64,000 nt of DNA from JBDHZK01 sp039811865 (GCA_039811865.1 JBDHZK010000001.1:25623-89622), one strand, 5' to 3'. Shown: positions 24,673-33,202, counted from the first letter of the stretch. Numbers and translations are program-made. Notes: a model not told the origin generated them from the letters alone.

Positions 24673-25950
24673 TCAGGCGCGCGCGGGACGGCGTCGGCCA
24701 AGCTCGGCGGATCGGTTGCTCGGGTGGATGTCCGCGCCGGTGAGGTCCTGGTGGACGGCGTAGGTGGCTAGCGCGCCGGACAGGATCTGGGCCCAGGGAT
24801 CGTTACCGGCCGGGCTCGCCGCCGAGGCGGCATAGATGCCCGGGAGCAGGCGCAGCGGCTGGAGCCGGGACATCGTCCCTACCCCCCGCCACCCCACACC
24901 GAAGCCGGGGTCGGGGGCGCCCCGGGTGTGATCGAGGACGGTGGGAGCGGCGCCCGGCCGCAGATACTCCACCCTCGGTCCGGCCTTGGTGTGGGTGATG
25001 GTTTCGGCGAGTTCGCCCAGGTCTGTAGAAGCTGGGTGACTTCTGGTGATCAGGGCCGGCGCGCGGGCCGGTGTGACCCGCAGCAGGGTGCCGCCGAACC
25101 GGCGTCCGACTAGGCGAGCCGCCGTCCACGCATCGGTGGCGAGCACGACCGCGTCGGTGCGGATCGCGTCTTGTGTCGTGTGGACGCGACCCGGCCCGGC
25201 CAACCGGACGGATACTCCCGTCCGGACGTCCACCCGGCGCTGTCGCAGGCGCTCGCCCAGCAGGTCCAGCAGTTCGGTGGCCGGCTGCGGGCGACCGTTT
25301 CGGATCAGCCGCCAGCGACCGAACGTGCGCTCCAGGACGAGCCGGACGGCAACCCATCCCGGAGTGTGGACCGGGTCGCTGCCGACGCGCCAGGCCGTCG
25401 ACCGGACGATCTCAGCCAGGTGGGGCTCGTCCAGCCCAGCCGACAGATCGGCTACCGAGGGGAGCGCGCGGAGCACGGCCGGGCGGGAGCGCCAGCGGCC
25501 GGGATCGAAGGGATACTCGACCCCGCCGACGTGGCGAAGGGTTTGCCAGACATCGTCCAGACGATCCAACATCGCCTGCCAGCGTCTTGCCGCCGAAGCA
25601 CCCAATGCCTGCGCCAGCGCCCGGGACTGGTCGCCCCGGTCGGTGGGGAGGGTGAGCCGGGTGCCGTCGGCGAACACGTGCGTAGCCGGCGGTGCCGAGA
25701 CCAGTTCCAGGCCGGCGCGGGCCAACTCCGCTTCGAGGGGTCGCCCGGATTTCTTGAACAGGTCGCGCCAGGGGGCCAAGAACCCGATCACGGGGGGTAA
25801 AGGGGTGGCGGCCATCCCGGGTTCAGGTGTCCAGCGGCCGCCGAGTCTGGTCGATGCCTCCACCAAGATGACCTCGTGGCCCGCCTTGGCGAGTCGGACG
25901 GACGCGGCGATCCCCGCCAGCGAAGCGCCGACGACGACGACCCGGGTCAC
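24673..25950 (-). CDS. FAD-dependent oxidoreductase, amine oxidase/desaturase-like
   Basis: A 425-residue flavoprotein. The N-terminal Rossmann motif is VVVVGASLAGIAASVRLAKAG ending in an acidic residue (ILVEA), followed by STRLGGRW; this is the phytoene desaturase/amine oxidase arrangement. The C-terminus has LPGIYAASAASPAGND, the usual second FAD contact. The substrate is unknown. GTG 25950 overlaps the DUF4126 gene stop by four bases, so they are coupled. The open frame extends to 26736 but that part is antisense to the DUF4126 gene and is not coding. Confidence 0.78.
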   Translation of the reverse strand: MTRVVVVGASLAGIAASVRLAKAGHEVILVEASTRLGGRWTPEPGMAATPLPPVIGFLAPWRDLFKKSGRPLEAELARAGLELVSAPPATHVFADGTRLTLPTDRGDQSRALAQALGASAARRWQAMLDRLDDVWQTLRHVGGVEYPFDPGRWRSRPAVLRALPSVADLSAGLDEPHLAEIVRSTAWRVGSDPVHTPGWVAVRLVLERTFGRWRLIRNGRPQPATELLDLLGERLRQRRVDVRTGVSVRLAGPGRVHTTQDAIRTDAVVLATDAWTAARLVGRRFGGTLLRVTPARAPALITRSHPASTDLGELAETITHTKAGPRVEYLRPGAAPTVLDHTRGAPDPGFGVGWRGVGTMSRLQPLRLLPGIYAASAASPAGNDPWAQILSGALATYAVHQDLTGADIHPSNRSAELGRRRPARA

Positions 25951-26555
25951 CTTGCCGGGGTTGCGTCGGGTCCGCTGACTCGCCGATACCACCTGAGGAA
26001 GGCGATCCAGCCGCGCCGAATGCGCGAGAGGAGTAAGTAGGTGACGATCAAGCCGGCCACGAGGATGATTGCGGCCACGACTGCGGCCGCGACCGGGTTG
26101 AAGACCGCGAAGGTCGTCATTCCGGTCACGGCGACATCGCCGGCCAGGGAGGCTCCGACGTTGGTCACCGGTTCGGGAGAGGTGTTGATAGCTAGGCGGA
26201 CGCCGGCCTTGGTGAGGTGGCTGAGCAGGGCTGTAACACCGCCGACGGCAGCCAAGGAGAGCGTGAGTAGATCGCCCTGGGCGCCGGCCATGAGGGCGCC
26301 GATGACGGCCCCAGCGATCGGCCGGATGACGGTGGAGATCGCGTCCCAGGCGGAGTCGACGTAGGGAATCTTGTCGGCGAAGAACTCGAGCAGGGCGAGG
26401 ATGCCCATGACGATAAGGACATCCGTGCGCTGGAATCCCTCGGGGACGTTGCCCATGTGAGCGAACCGGCCGAGTAGGCCGAGCACCAAGACGGTGGCAT
26501 AGGCGTTGATCCCGCTCGCCCAGCCGCTGGCGAACGTAAGGGGTAGTAGCTCCAC
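25947..26555 (-). CDS. DUF4126-family integral membrane protein
   Basis: A 202-residue protein with about five hydrophobic helices. The start SGWASGINAYATVLVLGLLGR, then FFADKIPYVDSAWDAI and GALMAGAQG, are typical of DUF4126 proteins, whose function is unknown. A basic C-terminal tail (RIRRGWIAFLRWYRR) is likely cytoplasmic. It is transcribed from a leaderless-type promoter (TACCCT seven bases before GTG 26555) and coupled to the downstream FAD oxidoreductase. A joint redox/membrane role is a guess from this coupling. Confidence 0.78.
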   Translation of the reverse strand: MELLPLTFASGWASGINAYATVLVLGLLGRFAHMGNVPEGFQRTDVLIVMGILALLEFFADKIPYVDSAWDAISTVIRPIAGAVIGALMAGAQGDLLTLSLAAVGGVTALLSHLTKAGVRLAINTSPEPVTNVGASLAGDVAVTGMTTFAVFNPVAAAVVAAIILVAGLIVTYLLLSRIRRGWIAFLRWYRRVSGPDATPAR

Positions 26556-26562
26556 AAGTCGA

Positions 26563-26568
26563 AGGGTA
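26563..26568 (-). promoter_or_regulatory. -10 element for the DUF4126-oxidoreductase pair
   Basis: TACCCT on the minus strand ends seven bases before GTG 26555, with no ribosome-binding site. This is consistent with a leaderless mRNA. Confidence 0.45.
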
Positions 26569-26728
26569 GCCGTGGGGTCCGACGAGGATTGCGAGGTGTT
26601 TCCCCGAGTCGTCCCGCGCCGGACCCTGGTCGGGTGGCCTGCTCCGGCCGGACATCGCTGCGTCTGTCCCTCGTCGAGCCCCGTTCATGAGGCGGACGGG
26701 CGCCCTGGTTGTGGACTCCGAGAAATAG

Positions 26729-26737
26729 TTATCCACA
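26729..26737 (+). promoter_or_regulatory. Perfect DnaA-box-like nonamer
   Basis: TTATCCACA matches the DnaA-box consensus TTATNCACA exactly. It sits five bases upstream of the -35 of the SOS operon promoter. A single box could be coincidental; binding is unproven. Confidence 0.35.
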
Positions 26738-26741
26738 GCTC

Positions 26742-26772
26742 TTGACTGGTCAGAAGCAAGGCTGTCTATAGT
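26742..26772 (+). promoter_or_regulatory. Promoter of the SOS mutagenesis operon
   Basis: TTGACT (26742-26747) and TATAGT (26767-26772) form a sigma70-like promoter with a 19-base spacer; TCTATA at 26765-26770 would give 17. The LexA box begins ten bases after the -10, around the expected transcription start, so bound LexA would block initiation or early elongation. Confidence 0.62.
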
Positions 26773-26781
26773 GGAGTCACT

Positions 26782-26795
26782 CGAACAGGCGTTCG
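26782..26795 (+). promoter_or_regulatory. LexA-binding SOS box
   Basis: CGAACAGGCGTTCG is a perfect fit to the Gram-positive/actinobacterial SOS box consensus CGAACRNRYGTTYG and is nearly palindromic. It lies just downstream of the promoter of the DUF6504-HEPN-dnaE2-dinB operon and upstream of all four genes. LexA is therefore expected to repress the operon until DNA damage. Confidence 0.85.
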
Positions 26796-26841
26796 ATATC
26801 GAGCAAGGGAAGGCTCGATCGTGCCATCAGGCACACACGCA

Positions 26842-26891
26842 CCTTATCCCCGGTCGCTGCGGTCTCGACCCCGTCGCGGTCGGGGATAAGG
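26842..26891 (+). promoter_or_regulatory. Long hairpin in the leader of the SOS operon
   Basis: CCTTATCCCCG (26842-26852) is perfectly complementary to CGGGGATAAGG (26881-26891); two G-T pairs and three more Watson-Crick pairs extend the stem to about 16 bp, leaving an 18-base loop. It lies between the SOS box and the ribosome site at about 26914-26920. It has no T-run, so it is more likely a stabilising or translational element than a terminator. Confidence 0.5.
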
Positions 26892-26922
26892 CCCCGGTGA
26901 CGGGGTGGGGATTGGGGGAGGC

Positions 26923-27246
26923 ATGCGCAGGTACGACGAGCCGATCGAAGTGCGCTCGGGGATGGTTGGTGAGGACGAGGCTCCCGCCCAGTTCCTTTGG
27001 CGCAACCGACTCTGGCTGGTGCGCGACGTGTTGCACCGGTGGCTGGAAACCGGCGAATGGTGGCGGGGTCCGAGCGTTCGCGCCGCCCGTGGCGACACCG
27101 ACGCCGAACCCGACGACGATCTCCTGGCCGAGGCAGAGGTTTGGCGAGTGCTGGCAGCGAACGGCAGGTCGGGGGAACCCGGGGTCTATGAACTGATGCA
27201 CACCTGGGGGAGCGGCCAGTGGCGGCTCCGGGCGGTGTTGGACTGA
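26923..27246 (+). CDS. DUF6504-type small protein, first gene of the SOS operon
   Basis: A 107-residue soluble protein: RRYDEPIEVR start, then PAQFLWRNRLWLVRDVLHRW and WRGPSVRAARGD, and an end reading GVYELMHTWGSGQWRLRAVLD. The rich Trp/Arg pattern matches the small DUF6504 family that precedes dnaE2-type polymerase genes in actinomycetes. Function is unknown; linkage and the upstream SOS box argue for a role in damage-induced DNA synthesis. The ATG at 26923 follows GGGGGAG at short spacing. Its stop overlaps the next start (TGATG). Confidence 0.7.
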   Translation: MRRYDEPIEVRSGMVGEDEAPAQFLWRNRLWLVRDVLHRWLETGEWWRGPSVRAARGDTDAEPDDDLLAEAEVWRVLAANGRSGEPGVYELMHTWGSGQWRLRAVLD

Positions 27247-27767
27247 TGGCGGCGCGGTCCGTCCCGGTGCAGCCTGGGCGAGCAGCACGACCAGGGGTGT
27301 CCGCGCGTCCAGTCGCATTGGCGATGACAATTGAGGGAGAAGGCGCGGAGTCGATCGACGGTCCGAGCGTGGCTCAGCCCAACCGGCTTCGACTGGATCT
27401 ACAACGGGCTCGAAGCGCGCTGATCGAGGCGGAACTGGCCGTTAGGCCCGCTGACCGGTTCCTCGGCGCACAACTCGGAGCACTGCGGGTGGCCGCGGTG
27501 GTGTTGTCGGCGCGTTCTGTCCGGCGTCCAGTTGGCAGCGGTCCCCGCAACGTCTGGGAACTCGTCGCCGACGTGGCCCCGGAGTACACCGAGTGGGCGG
27601 CGTTCTTCGCCGGCAACCAACTAAAGCAGCAGGTCGTCCGGGCAGGAGCCAAGGCCCTCGTCTCGGCCAGGGAGGCCGACGATCTGATCCGCGATGCGCA
27701 GAGATTCCACGACGAGATCGCCAGGCGGCTTGATGCCTGGGAGGCCAAGGCGGTGCAGGCGGGATGA
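27246..27767 (+). CDS. HEPN-domain protein (SAV_6107-like) in the SOS operon
   Basis: A 173-residue mostly helical protein. After a basic, disordered first 45 residues comes a four-helix bundle with the pattern of actinobacterial SAV_6107 HEPN proteins: LRLDLQRARSALIEAELA, RFLGAQLGALRVAAVVLSAR, and a last helix with RDAQRFHDEIARRLD. That helix holds an R-x5-H arrangement like the catalytic motif of HEPN ribonucleases, though some family members only bind nucleotides or nucleic acid. It is translationally coupled on both sides (TGATG and ATGA), directly before dnaE2. Its task in SOS mutagenesis is unknown. Confidence 0.7.
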   Translation: MAARSVPVQPGRAARPGVSARPVALAMTIEGEGAESIDGPSVAQPNRLRLDLQRARSALIEAELAVRPADRFLGAQLGALRVAAVVLSARSVRRPVGSGPRNVWELVADVAPEYTEWAAFFAGNQLKQQVVRAGAKALVSAREADDLIRDAQRFHDEIARRLDAWEAKAVQAG

Positions 27768-30700
27768 GCGACCCTTTCGTCCACCTTCGAGTGGCCTCCG
27801 GCTACTCGCTGCAGTACGGCGCGGCGCACCCATCCGCTCTGGTAGCCAAGGCGGTGGCGCAAGACATGGACACTCTTGCGCTCACCGACCGGGACGGACT
27901 GTACGGCGCGGTCCGATTCGCGAAGGCCTGCCTAGCTACCGGTGTGGCGCCCATCGTCGGGGTCGACTTCGGCATCAAGCATGACCACGCGGAGTTGGCC
28001 CAGGCTCGGGTGACTTCGCGGACGCCGGTACGAGGCGGTGCGATCCGCGACGTACGTCTGCCCAGGGTGGTGACCTTGGCTACTTCTCGACGGGGCTGGG
28101 GTTCGCTGTGCCGACTGACCTCGGCGACCCATCTGGCCGGCCGAAGAGGTGAGCCGGCGTGTTCTAGGGAGTTGATCGCCGAGCACGGCGCCGACCTGGT
28201 GCTGCTATTGGGGGCGGATTCGGAGTTGGGCTTGGCATTGGCGGCGGGACTGCCGGAGTTGGCCGAACAGGTGCTTGCCGAGTGGCGTTCGGTGCTGCCC
28301 GATTCCCAGATCGTCGTCGCGGCGACCAACCACCAGTTGCCCGGGACGGGGCCTGGTTCAGCTGGGCACGCCGGGCGGATGATCGCCTTCGCCGACGCAC
28401 ACCGGCTGACCGGTGTGCTCACCAACAACGTTCGGATGGCCGAGCGCTCCCAGGCGGCCACGATCGACGTCCTCGACTCGGCCCGGCGATTGGTGCCGCT
28501 CGACATTCGCAATGTCGATCGGCGAAATGCCGAGGGCTATCTGAAATCGGGGAAGGAGATTCTGCCGCTGCTCGCCCAAGTCAGCCGGTTGGCCGGGCGG
28601 TCAGACGAGGGCGAACGGCTGATTCGAGACACCCGCAATCTGGCGGTCCGCGCGCGGCTGGATCCTCGGGCGGACATCGGCCTTGGAGAGATTCATCTGC
28701 CGGAGTTCGCGGTACTCGACGATTCAGGACGCGGCGGCGATGCGTTCGCCTTGCTGCGCCAGCGTTGCGAGGCTGGGGTGGTAGCCCGGTATCCGGGGAT
28801 GCCCTCGCCGCAGGTGCGGGATCGGCTCGAGGCCGAGTTGGACGTGGTGGGCGGGCTCGGGTTCGCGTCCTACTTTCTCACCGTTGCCGACGTGGTGCGG
28901 ATGGTCGGCGACCTGGGGATCCGGTGCGCGGCCCGTGGTTCGGGGGCGGGGAGCCTGATCAACTATCTATTGGGGATCTCGGGGGTCGATCCGATCCGCT
29001 ACGGCCTGATCATGGAGCGGTTCTTGTCCCCGCTGCGTCAGGCGCTTCCCGACATCGACCTGGACGTGGAGTCGGCGCGCCGCGAGGAGGTCTACACGGC
29101 GATCCTCGACCGGTTCGGCGGTGACCGCGTGGCCTGCGTCGCCATGCTCGACACCTACCGCGTGCGCCACGCCGTTCGAGATGTAGGAGCGGCACTCAGC
29201 TTGCCGCCCGCCGAGATCGACGCGATCGCGAAGTCCTTCCCGCACATTCGGGCTGCGGACGCCAAAGCCGCCCTAAGAGACCTTCCCGAGCTTCGACGCT
29301 CGGGGCTGGGGGAGCGGCGTTTGGATGTGCTGTTCTCCCTGGTCGAGTCGTTGGACGGCCTACCGCGACACGTCGCCCTGCACCCCTGCGGGGTGCTGCT
29401 CAGCGACACGACGCTGCTCGACCGGACGCCGGTAGAAGCCAGCTTCGCCGGGTTTCCGATGAGCCAGTTCGACAAGGACGACGTCGAGGACATGGGCCTG
29501 CTCAAGCTGGACGTCCTGGGGATCCGGATGCAGTCCGCGATGGCCCATGCCTTGGTGGAGATCAGCCGGGTCGAGGGTAAGGCCGTCGACATCGATTCGC
29601 TGAGCCCGTTCGATGATCCCCTGACCTATGACCTGATCGGGAAGGCGGCCACGCTGGGGTGCTTCCAGATCGAGTCCCCGGGGCAGCGTGAGTTGATCGG
29701 CAAGTTCGGGCCGAGCGATTTCGCCGACATCGTGATCGACATCTCGTTGTTCCGTCCGGGGCCGGTGAAGAGCGACATGGTGATCCCGTTTCTGGAGGCG
29801 CGACAGGGTTGGCGGCGCCCGATCTATCTGCATCCCGATCTCGAACCGGCATTGGCCGAAACCGGCGGGGTGGTGGTGTTCCACGAGCAGATCATCCAGA
29901 TCGTCGCGATCGTGACCGGGTGCTCGCTGGCACAAGGTGACGAGGCCCGTCGGGCGTTGGGCGACCCGCAGGGTCAGCGCGACGTGAAGCGCTGGTTCTT
30001 TCCCGCCGCCAGAGCGCGCGGTTATGCCGAGCCGGTGATCGAGCGCATTTGGCAAGTACTGGAGTCGTTCGCTTCCTTCGGCTTCTGCAAGGCGCACGCG
30101 GCGGCGTTTGCTTTGCCGACTTATCAGTCGGCCTGGCTGAAGACGCACTACCCAGCCCACTTTCTGTCTGGAGTCCTCACCCACGACCCGGGCATGTATC
30201 CGAAGCGTTTGATCCTGGAAGAGGCGCGTCGGCTCGGCATCGAGATCCTCGGCTTGGACGTGAACGCGAGCGAGGACACCTATCGCGTGGAGCGACTGTC
30301 GCCTGTGAAGCGACTGTCGGATTCGGTCCCCGAGGTTGTCGAAGGGGCGCATGCCCTAGCAGCACTCCCGCTAGAGATCACTGCGGGAACAGGTGCGCCG
30401 CCGGCCTCGGCGGTTCTAGCCCCGCGGACTCGAAGAGAACGCCGACTGCGGCCGGGGGATGGCCTGCCCGATGGCAGAGGGTACGGAATCCGGTTGGCGC
30501 TTTCCGACCTGTTGGGGATCAACTTAACCGAGACCGCGCGAATCGTCGCGGGACGTCCGTATCACTCCTTGTCCGACTTCTGGAGCCGGGCGCAGGTTTC
30601 GGCGCCGGTGGCCGAGCGACTTGTCCTGGCCGGGGCGTTCGATTCGATCTATGGCATCACCGGAGCCCACCCGGTACGGCGCCGAGAGCAGGTCACCAGG

Positions 30701-31867
30701 CGCGACCTGCTGCTCTCGCTGGCCGACATGATCCGCCTTGATCGGGTCGACGCGAGGATGCATGGCCGGGCTCGAGGACTACGCCTGGCAGCGAGCGTCG
30801 AACCGGACGGCCTGGAGAGGTCCGATCCGCGCGACGCCGCCAGACGGCAGTCCGCGCGAGCCGCGCAAGCGCGACCCCAGGAGGTGCAACTACCCCTTGA
30901 TCTTTGGGGTTCGACCGATCCGCTCCAACCGGCGATCGGGGTCGAGCCCGAGCTGAGCGCAGGTGTCACGCTTTCGACAACTCTGAGAACCGAAGGGTCC
31001 GGACGCGGTTCGCTCAACGATCGGGTCTGGCGGTTCGACCCCATGGACAGCCACGTCGGCGAGGATGACTCGTGCCTCGACGCGGCGCCGGCCCGGCTGG
31101 CTACCGCCGACGTCGTTCCCACCGGCCTTCCGGAGATGACCGACGACGAGCGTTTGGGCCAGGAGCTGGCGATCCTCGGATTGGACGCCAGCCGGCACCT
31201 GATGCACGGCTATTTGCCGTTCCTTGAAGCCATCGGGGTGACCTTCTCGGCAGACTTGCTGGCTCGGCGTAGCCGCAGTGACCTCCTGGTGGCCGGTGTG
31301 AAGGTGGCCACCCAGACCCCGCCGGTGCGTTCGGGGCGGCGAGTGGTCTTTCTTACTCTGGACGACACCACCGGGCCGGTGGACGCCACCTTCTTCGAAG
31401 ACGCTCAAGGGCCTTACGCGGCTACTGTCTTCGAGTCCTGGACGATGGTTGTTCGCGGAGAACTGCGTCGCACCGGCCCCCGAGGGGTGTCGTTGCGGGC
31501 GACCGGCTGCTGGGATCTGGACCATCTACATGGCATCTGGCTTCGCGAACTGGACGAGTCCGGCGACTTGGCGGCGGCTGTCCAAGCGGTGCACGAGGTG
31601 ATGACGATCGTCCCGGACGGCTTCGGGATGGTCGGCGAGGAAATCGCTGGCGATGCTGCCGAGGACGCTGCACAGCAACCCAGCCGAGGTGAAGCGGCCG
31701 ACGCCCAGCAGCACACCCGGGCTGGGGGCATGGGACGCCGTCGGGTGCTGGTGCACGCGAGCGGCTTCAAGCAATCTCCATACGCCGACGTGAAGCCTGC
31801 GGGGACGTCCGCGGCGGACGCTCCGCGCAAGCTATGGCACTCCAGCCCAGGAAGTTCGGGGCGATGA
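27764..31867 (+). CDS. dnaE2: Error-prone DNA polymerase III alpha subunit, DnaE2 type
   Basis: A 1367-residue C-family polymerase. Domains in order: PHP (about 1-250), polymerase palm with catalytic PDIDLDVES (residues about 425-435) and the third Asp in LLKLDVLGI, fingers with FGFCKAHAAAFALPTYQSAW, helix-hairpin-helix region, and a C-terminal OB fold (TPPVRSGRRVVFLTLDD). The PHP domain starts VHLRVASGYSL, so the usual HxH metal site is incomplete. This and the SOS linkage point to the lesion-bypass DnaE2 branch, not the replicase. The tail after the OB fold is long (about 110 residues) and low complexity. Its start overlaps the HEPN gene (ATGA). Confidence 0.88.
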   Translation: MSDPFVHLRVASGYSLQYGAAHPSALVAKAVAQDMDTLALTDRDGLYGAVRFAKACLATGVAPIVGVDFGIKHDHAELAQARVTSRTPVRGGAIRDVRLPRVVTLATSRRGWGSLCRLTSATHLAGRRGEPACSRELIAEHGADLVLLLGADSELGLALAAGLPELAEQVLAEWRSVLPDSQIVVAATNHQLPGTGPGSAGHAGRMIAFADAHRLTGVLTNNVRMAERSQAATIDVLDSARRLVPLDIRNVDRRNAEGYLKSGKEILPLLAQVSRLAGRSDEGERLIRDTRNLAVRARLDPRADIGLGEIHLPEFAVLDDSGRGGDAFALLRQRCEAGVVARYPGMPSPQVRDRLEAELDVVGGLGFASYFLTVADVVRMVGDLGIRCAARGSGAGSLINYLLGISGVDPIRYGLIMERFLSPLRQALPDIDLDVESARREEVYTAILDRFGGDRVACVAMLDTYRVRHAVRDVGAALSLPPAEIDAIAKSFPHIRAADAKAALRDLPELRRSGLGERRLDVLFSLVESLDGLPRHVALHPCGVLLSDTTLLDRTPVEASFAGFPMSQFDKDDVEDMGLLKLDVLGIRMQSAMAHALVEISRVEGKAVDIDSLSPFDDPLTYDLIGKAATLGCFQIESPGQRELIGKFGPSDFADIVIDISLFRPGPVKSDMVIPFLEARQGWRRPIYLHPDLEPALAETGGVVVFHEQIIQIVAIVTGCSLAQGDEARRALGDPQGQRDVKRWFFPAARARGYAEPVIERIWQVLESFASFGFCKAHAAAFALPTYQSAWLKTHYPAHFLSGVLTHDPGMYPKRLILEEARRLGIEILGLDVNASEDTYRVERLSPVKRLSDSVPEVVEGAHALAALPLEITAGTGAPPASAVLAPRTRRERRLRPGDGLPDGRGYGIRLALSDLLGINLTETARIVAGRPYHSLSDFWSRAQVSAPVAERLVLAGAFDSIYGITGAHPVRRREQVTRRDLLLSLADMIRLDRVDARMHGRARGLRLAASVEPDGLERSDPRDAARRQSARAAQARPQEVQLPLDLWGSTDPLQPAIGVEPELSAGVTLSTTLRTEGSGRGSLNDRVWRFDPMDSHVGEDDSCLDAAPARLATADVVPTGLPEMTDDERLGQELAILGLDASRHLMHGYLPFLEAIGVTFSADLLARRSRSDLLVAGVKVATQTPPVRSGRRVVFLTLDDTTGPVDATFFEDAQGPYAATVFESWTMVVRGELRRTGPRGVSLRATGCWDLDHLHGIWLRELDESGDLAAAVQAVHEVMTIVPDGFGMVGEEIAGDAAEDAAQQPSRGEAADAQQHTRAGGMGRRRVLVHASGFKQSPYADVKPAGTSAADAPRKLWHSSPGSSGR

Positions 31868-33087
31868 GTGCCACTTCGACCCCTTACCGGCATCGAGGGG
31901 CGAGCGGGCCAGAGCGGGTGATCATGCACGTCGACATGGACGCGTTCTACGCCTCGGTGGAGTTGAACCGGCGTCCCGAGTTGGTCGGTAAGCCGATGTA
32001 TGTGGGCGGCGCCGATCGAGGAGTGGTGCTGTCTGCGAACTACGAAGCGCGTGCCTTCGGCATCTCCGGCGGAATGCCGTCGGTGCGGGCGCGCAGACTC
32101 TGCCCGGACGCGGTAGCCGTGCCAGCCGATTTCGATGCCTACGCTGACGCGTCGGCCGGTGTATTCGAGATCTTCCGCACGGTGACCACGGTGGTCGAGG
32201 TGGCCTCGATCGATGAGGCCTTTTGCGACCTCACCGGCTCGATCAAGATGTTGGGGCCGCCGTCAACGATCGGAGAGCACGTACGCGCGATGGTTGCCGA
32301 TGAGCAGCGAATCACTTGCTCGGTCGGAATCGGACCGAACAAGTTCGTCGCCAAGCTTGCCTCGCAACAGGCCAAGCCGGACGGCTTGGTCGAGGTCCGC
32401 GCGGGGGAGGTGGTCAGCTTCCTGCACCCGCTGCCGGTCGAGGCGATCTGGGGCGTGGGGGACAGCACGGCGGCGAAACTGCATCGGCTGGGGCTGAAGA
32501 CCATCGCCGACCTTGCCTACGTGCCCAAGGGAACGCTCCAGCGGGCGTTCGGACCCGTGCAGGGCGGCCTGCTCTCCGATTTGGCGTGGGGACGAGACAG
32601 CCGCCGGGTCGTCGGACCCGATACCGAACGCAGCATCGGTACCCAGGAGACCTTCGCTCAGGACACCGACGATCCGCAGATCGTGAAGACCGAACTCCTG
32701 CGGGTCGCGAGCAGGACGGCATCGAGACTGCGACAGGCGGGAATGCTGGGCAAGACCGTCGTCCTGAACCTGCGCTTCGCCGACTTCACCACGTTGACGC
32801 GGTCGGTGACCGCGCGCAGCCCCACGGATGTCACAGGGGAGATCTACGCCCTGGCGATCGGCCTGTACGACAAGCTCGCCCTCCAGCGGGCCAGGGTCCG
32901 CCGCGTTGGGGTTCGGGTCGAGGGGCTGGTCGAACGGGAGTTCGCCTATACCCAGCCCATGCTGGGAGATCCCGATCGCGGCTGGCGAGAGGCCGAGCAG
33001 GCCGCGGATGCGGCCATCGTCAGATTCGGTCCAAGGGCGGTCCAGCGAGCTGCTCTGACCAGAAGTGCGTCTTGGCCAGGCCGTTAG
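31864..33087 (+). CDS. dinB: Y-family DNA polymerase (DNA polymerase IV)
   Basis: A 407-residue translesion polymerase. The catalytic carboxylates are intact: MHVDMDAFYASVE near residue 20 and SIDEAFCDLTG near 120. Next come SVGIGPNKFVAKLASQ, a helix-hairpin-helix (GVGDSTAAKLHRLG) and the little-finger domain. A likely sliding-clamp contact, QPMLGDPDRGW, precedes the last helix. Because the active site is complete, this is not an ImuB-like dead paralogue. ATG 31864 overlaps the dnaE2 stop (ATGA), so the two polymerases are made together. It is the last gene of the SOS operon, ending before a hairpin. Confidence 0.93.
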   Translation: MSATSTPYRHRGASGPERVIMHVDMDAFYASVELNRRPELVGKPMYVGGADRGVVLSANYEARAFGISGGMPSVRARRLCPDAVAVPADFDAYADASAGVFEIFRTVTTVVEVASIDEAFCDLTGSIKMLGPPSTIGEHVRAMVADEQRITCSVGIGPNKFVAKLASQQAKPDGLVEVRAGEVVSFLHPLPVEAIWGVGDSTAAKLHRLGLKTIADLAYVPKGTLQRAFGPVQGGLLSDLAWGRDSRRVVGPDTERSIGTQETFAQDTDDPQIVKTELLRVASRTASRLRQAGMLGKTVVLNLRFADFTTLTRSVTARSPTDVTGEIYALAIGLYDKLALQRARVRRVGVRVEGLVEREFAYTQPMLGDPDRGWREAEQAADAAIVRFGPRAVQRAALTRSASWPGR

Positions 33088-33202
33088 CTGTTGATTTGAC
33101 CGGCATATGCGGGGCAGACCAACAGCAAACTGACTCCCGGTGGTGGGGGTGGGAGCGGATCGACCCAAACTCAACGAACGCGACCGGGAAACGACAAACG
33201 AA

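Noticed and set aside
25951..26736. N-terminal extension of the FAD oxidoreductase frame to 26736
   Set aside because: It runs in another frame of the same strand through the DUF4126 gene, which has clear membrane-protein coding character; the Rossmann motif begins right after GTG 25950.
26771..27196. Plus-strand open frame through the SOS leader
   Set aside because: It covers the LexA box and hairpin and overlaps the DUF6504 gene in another frame without a ribosome site.
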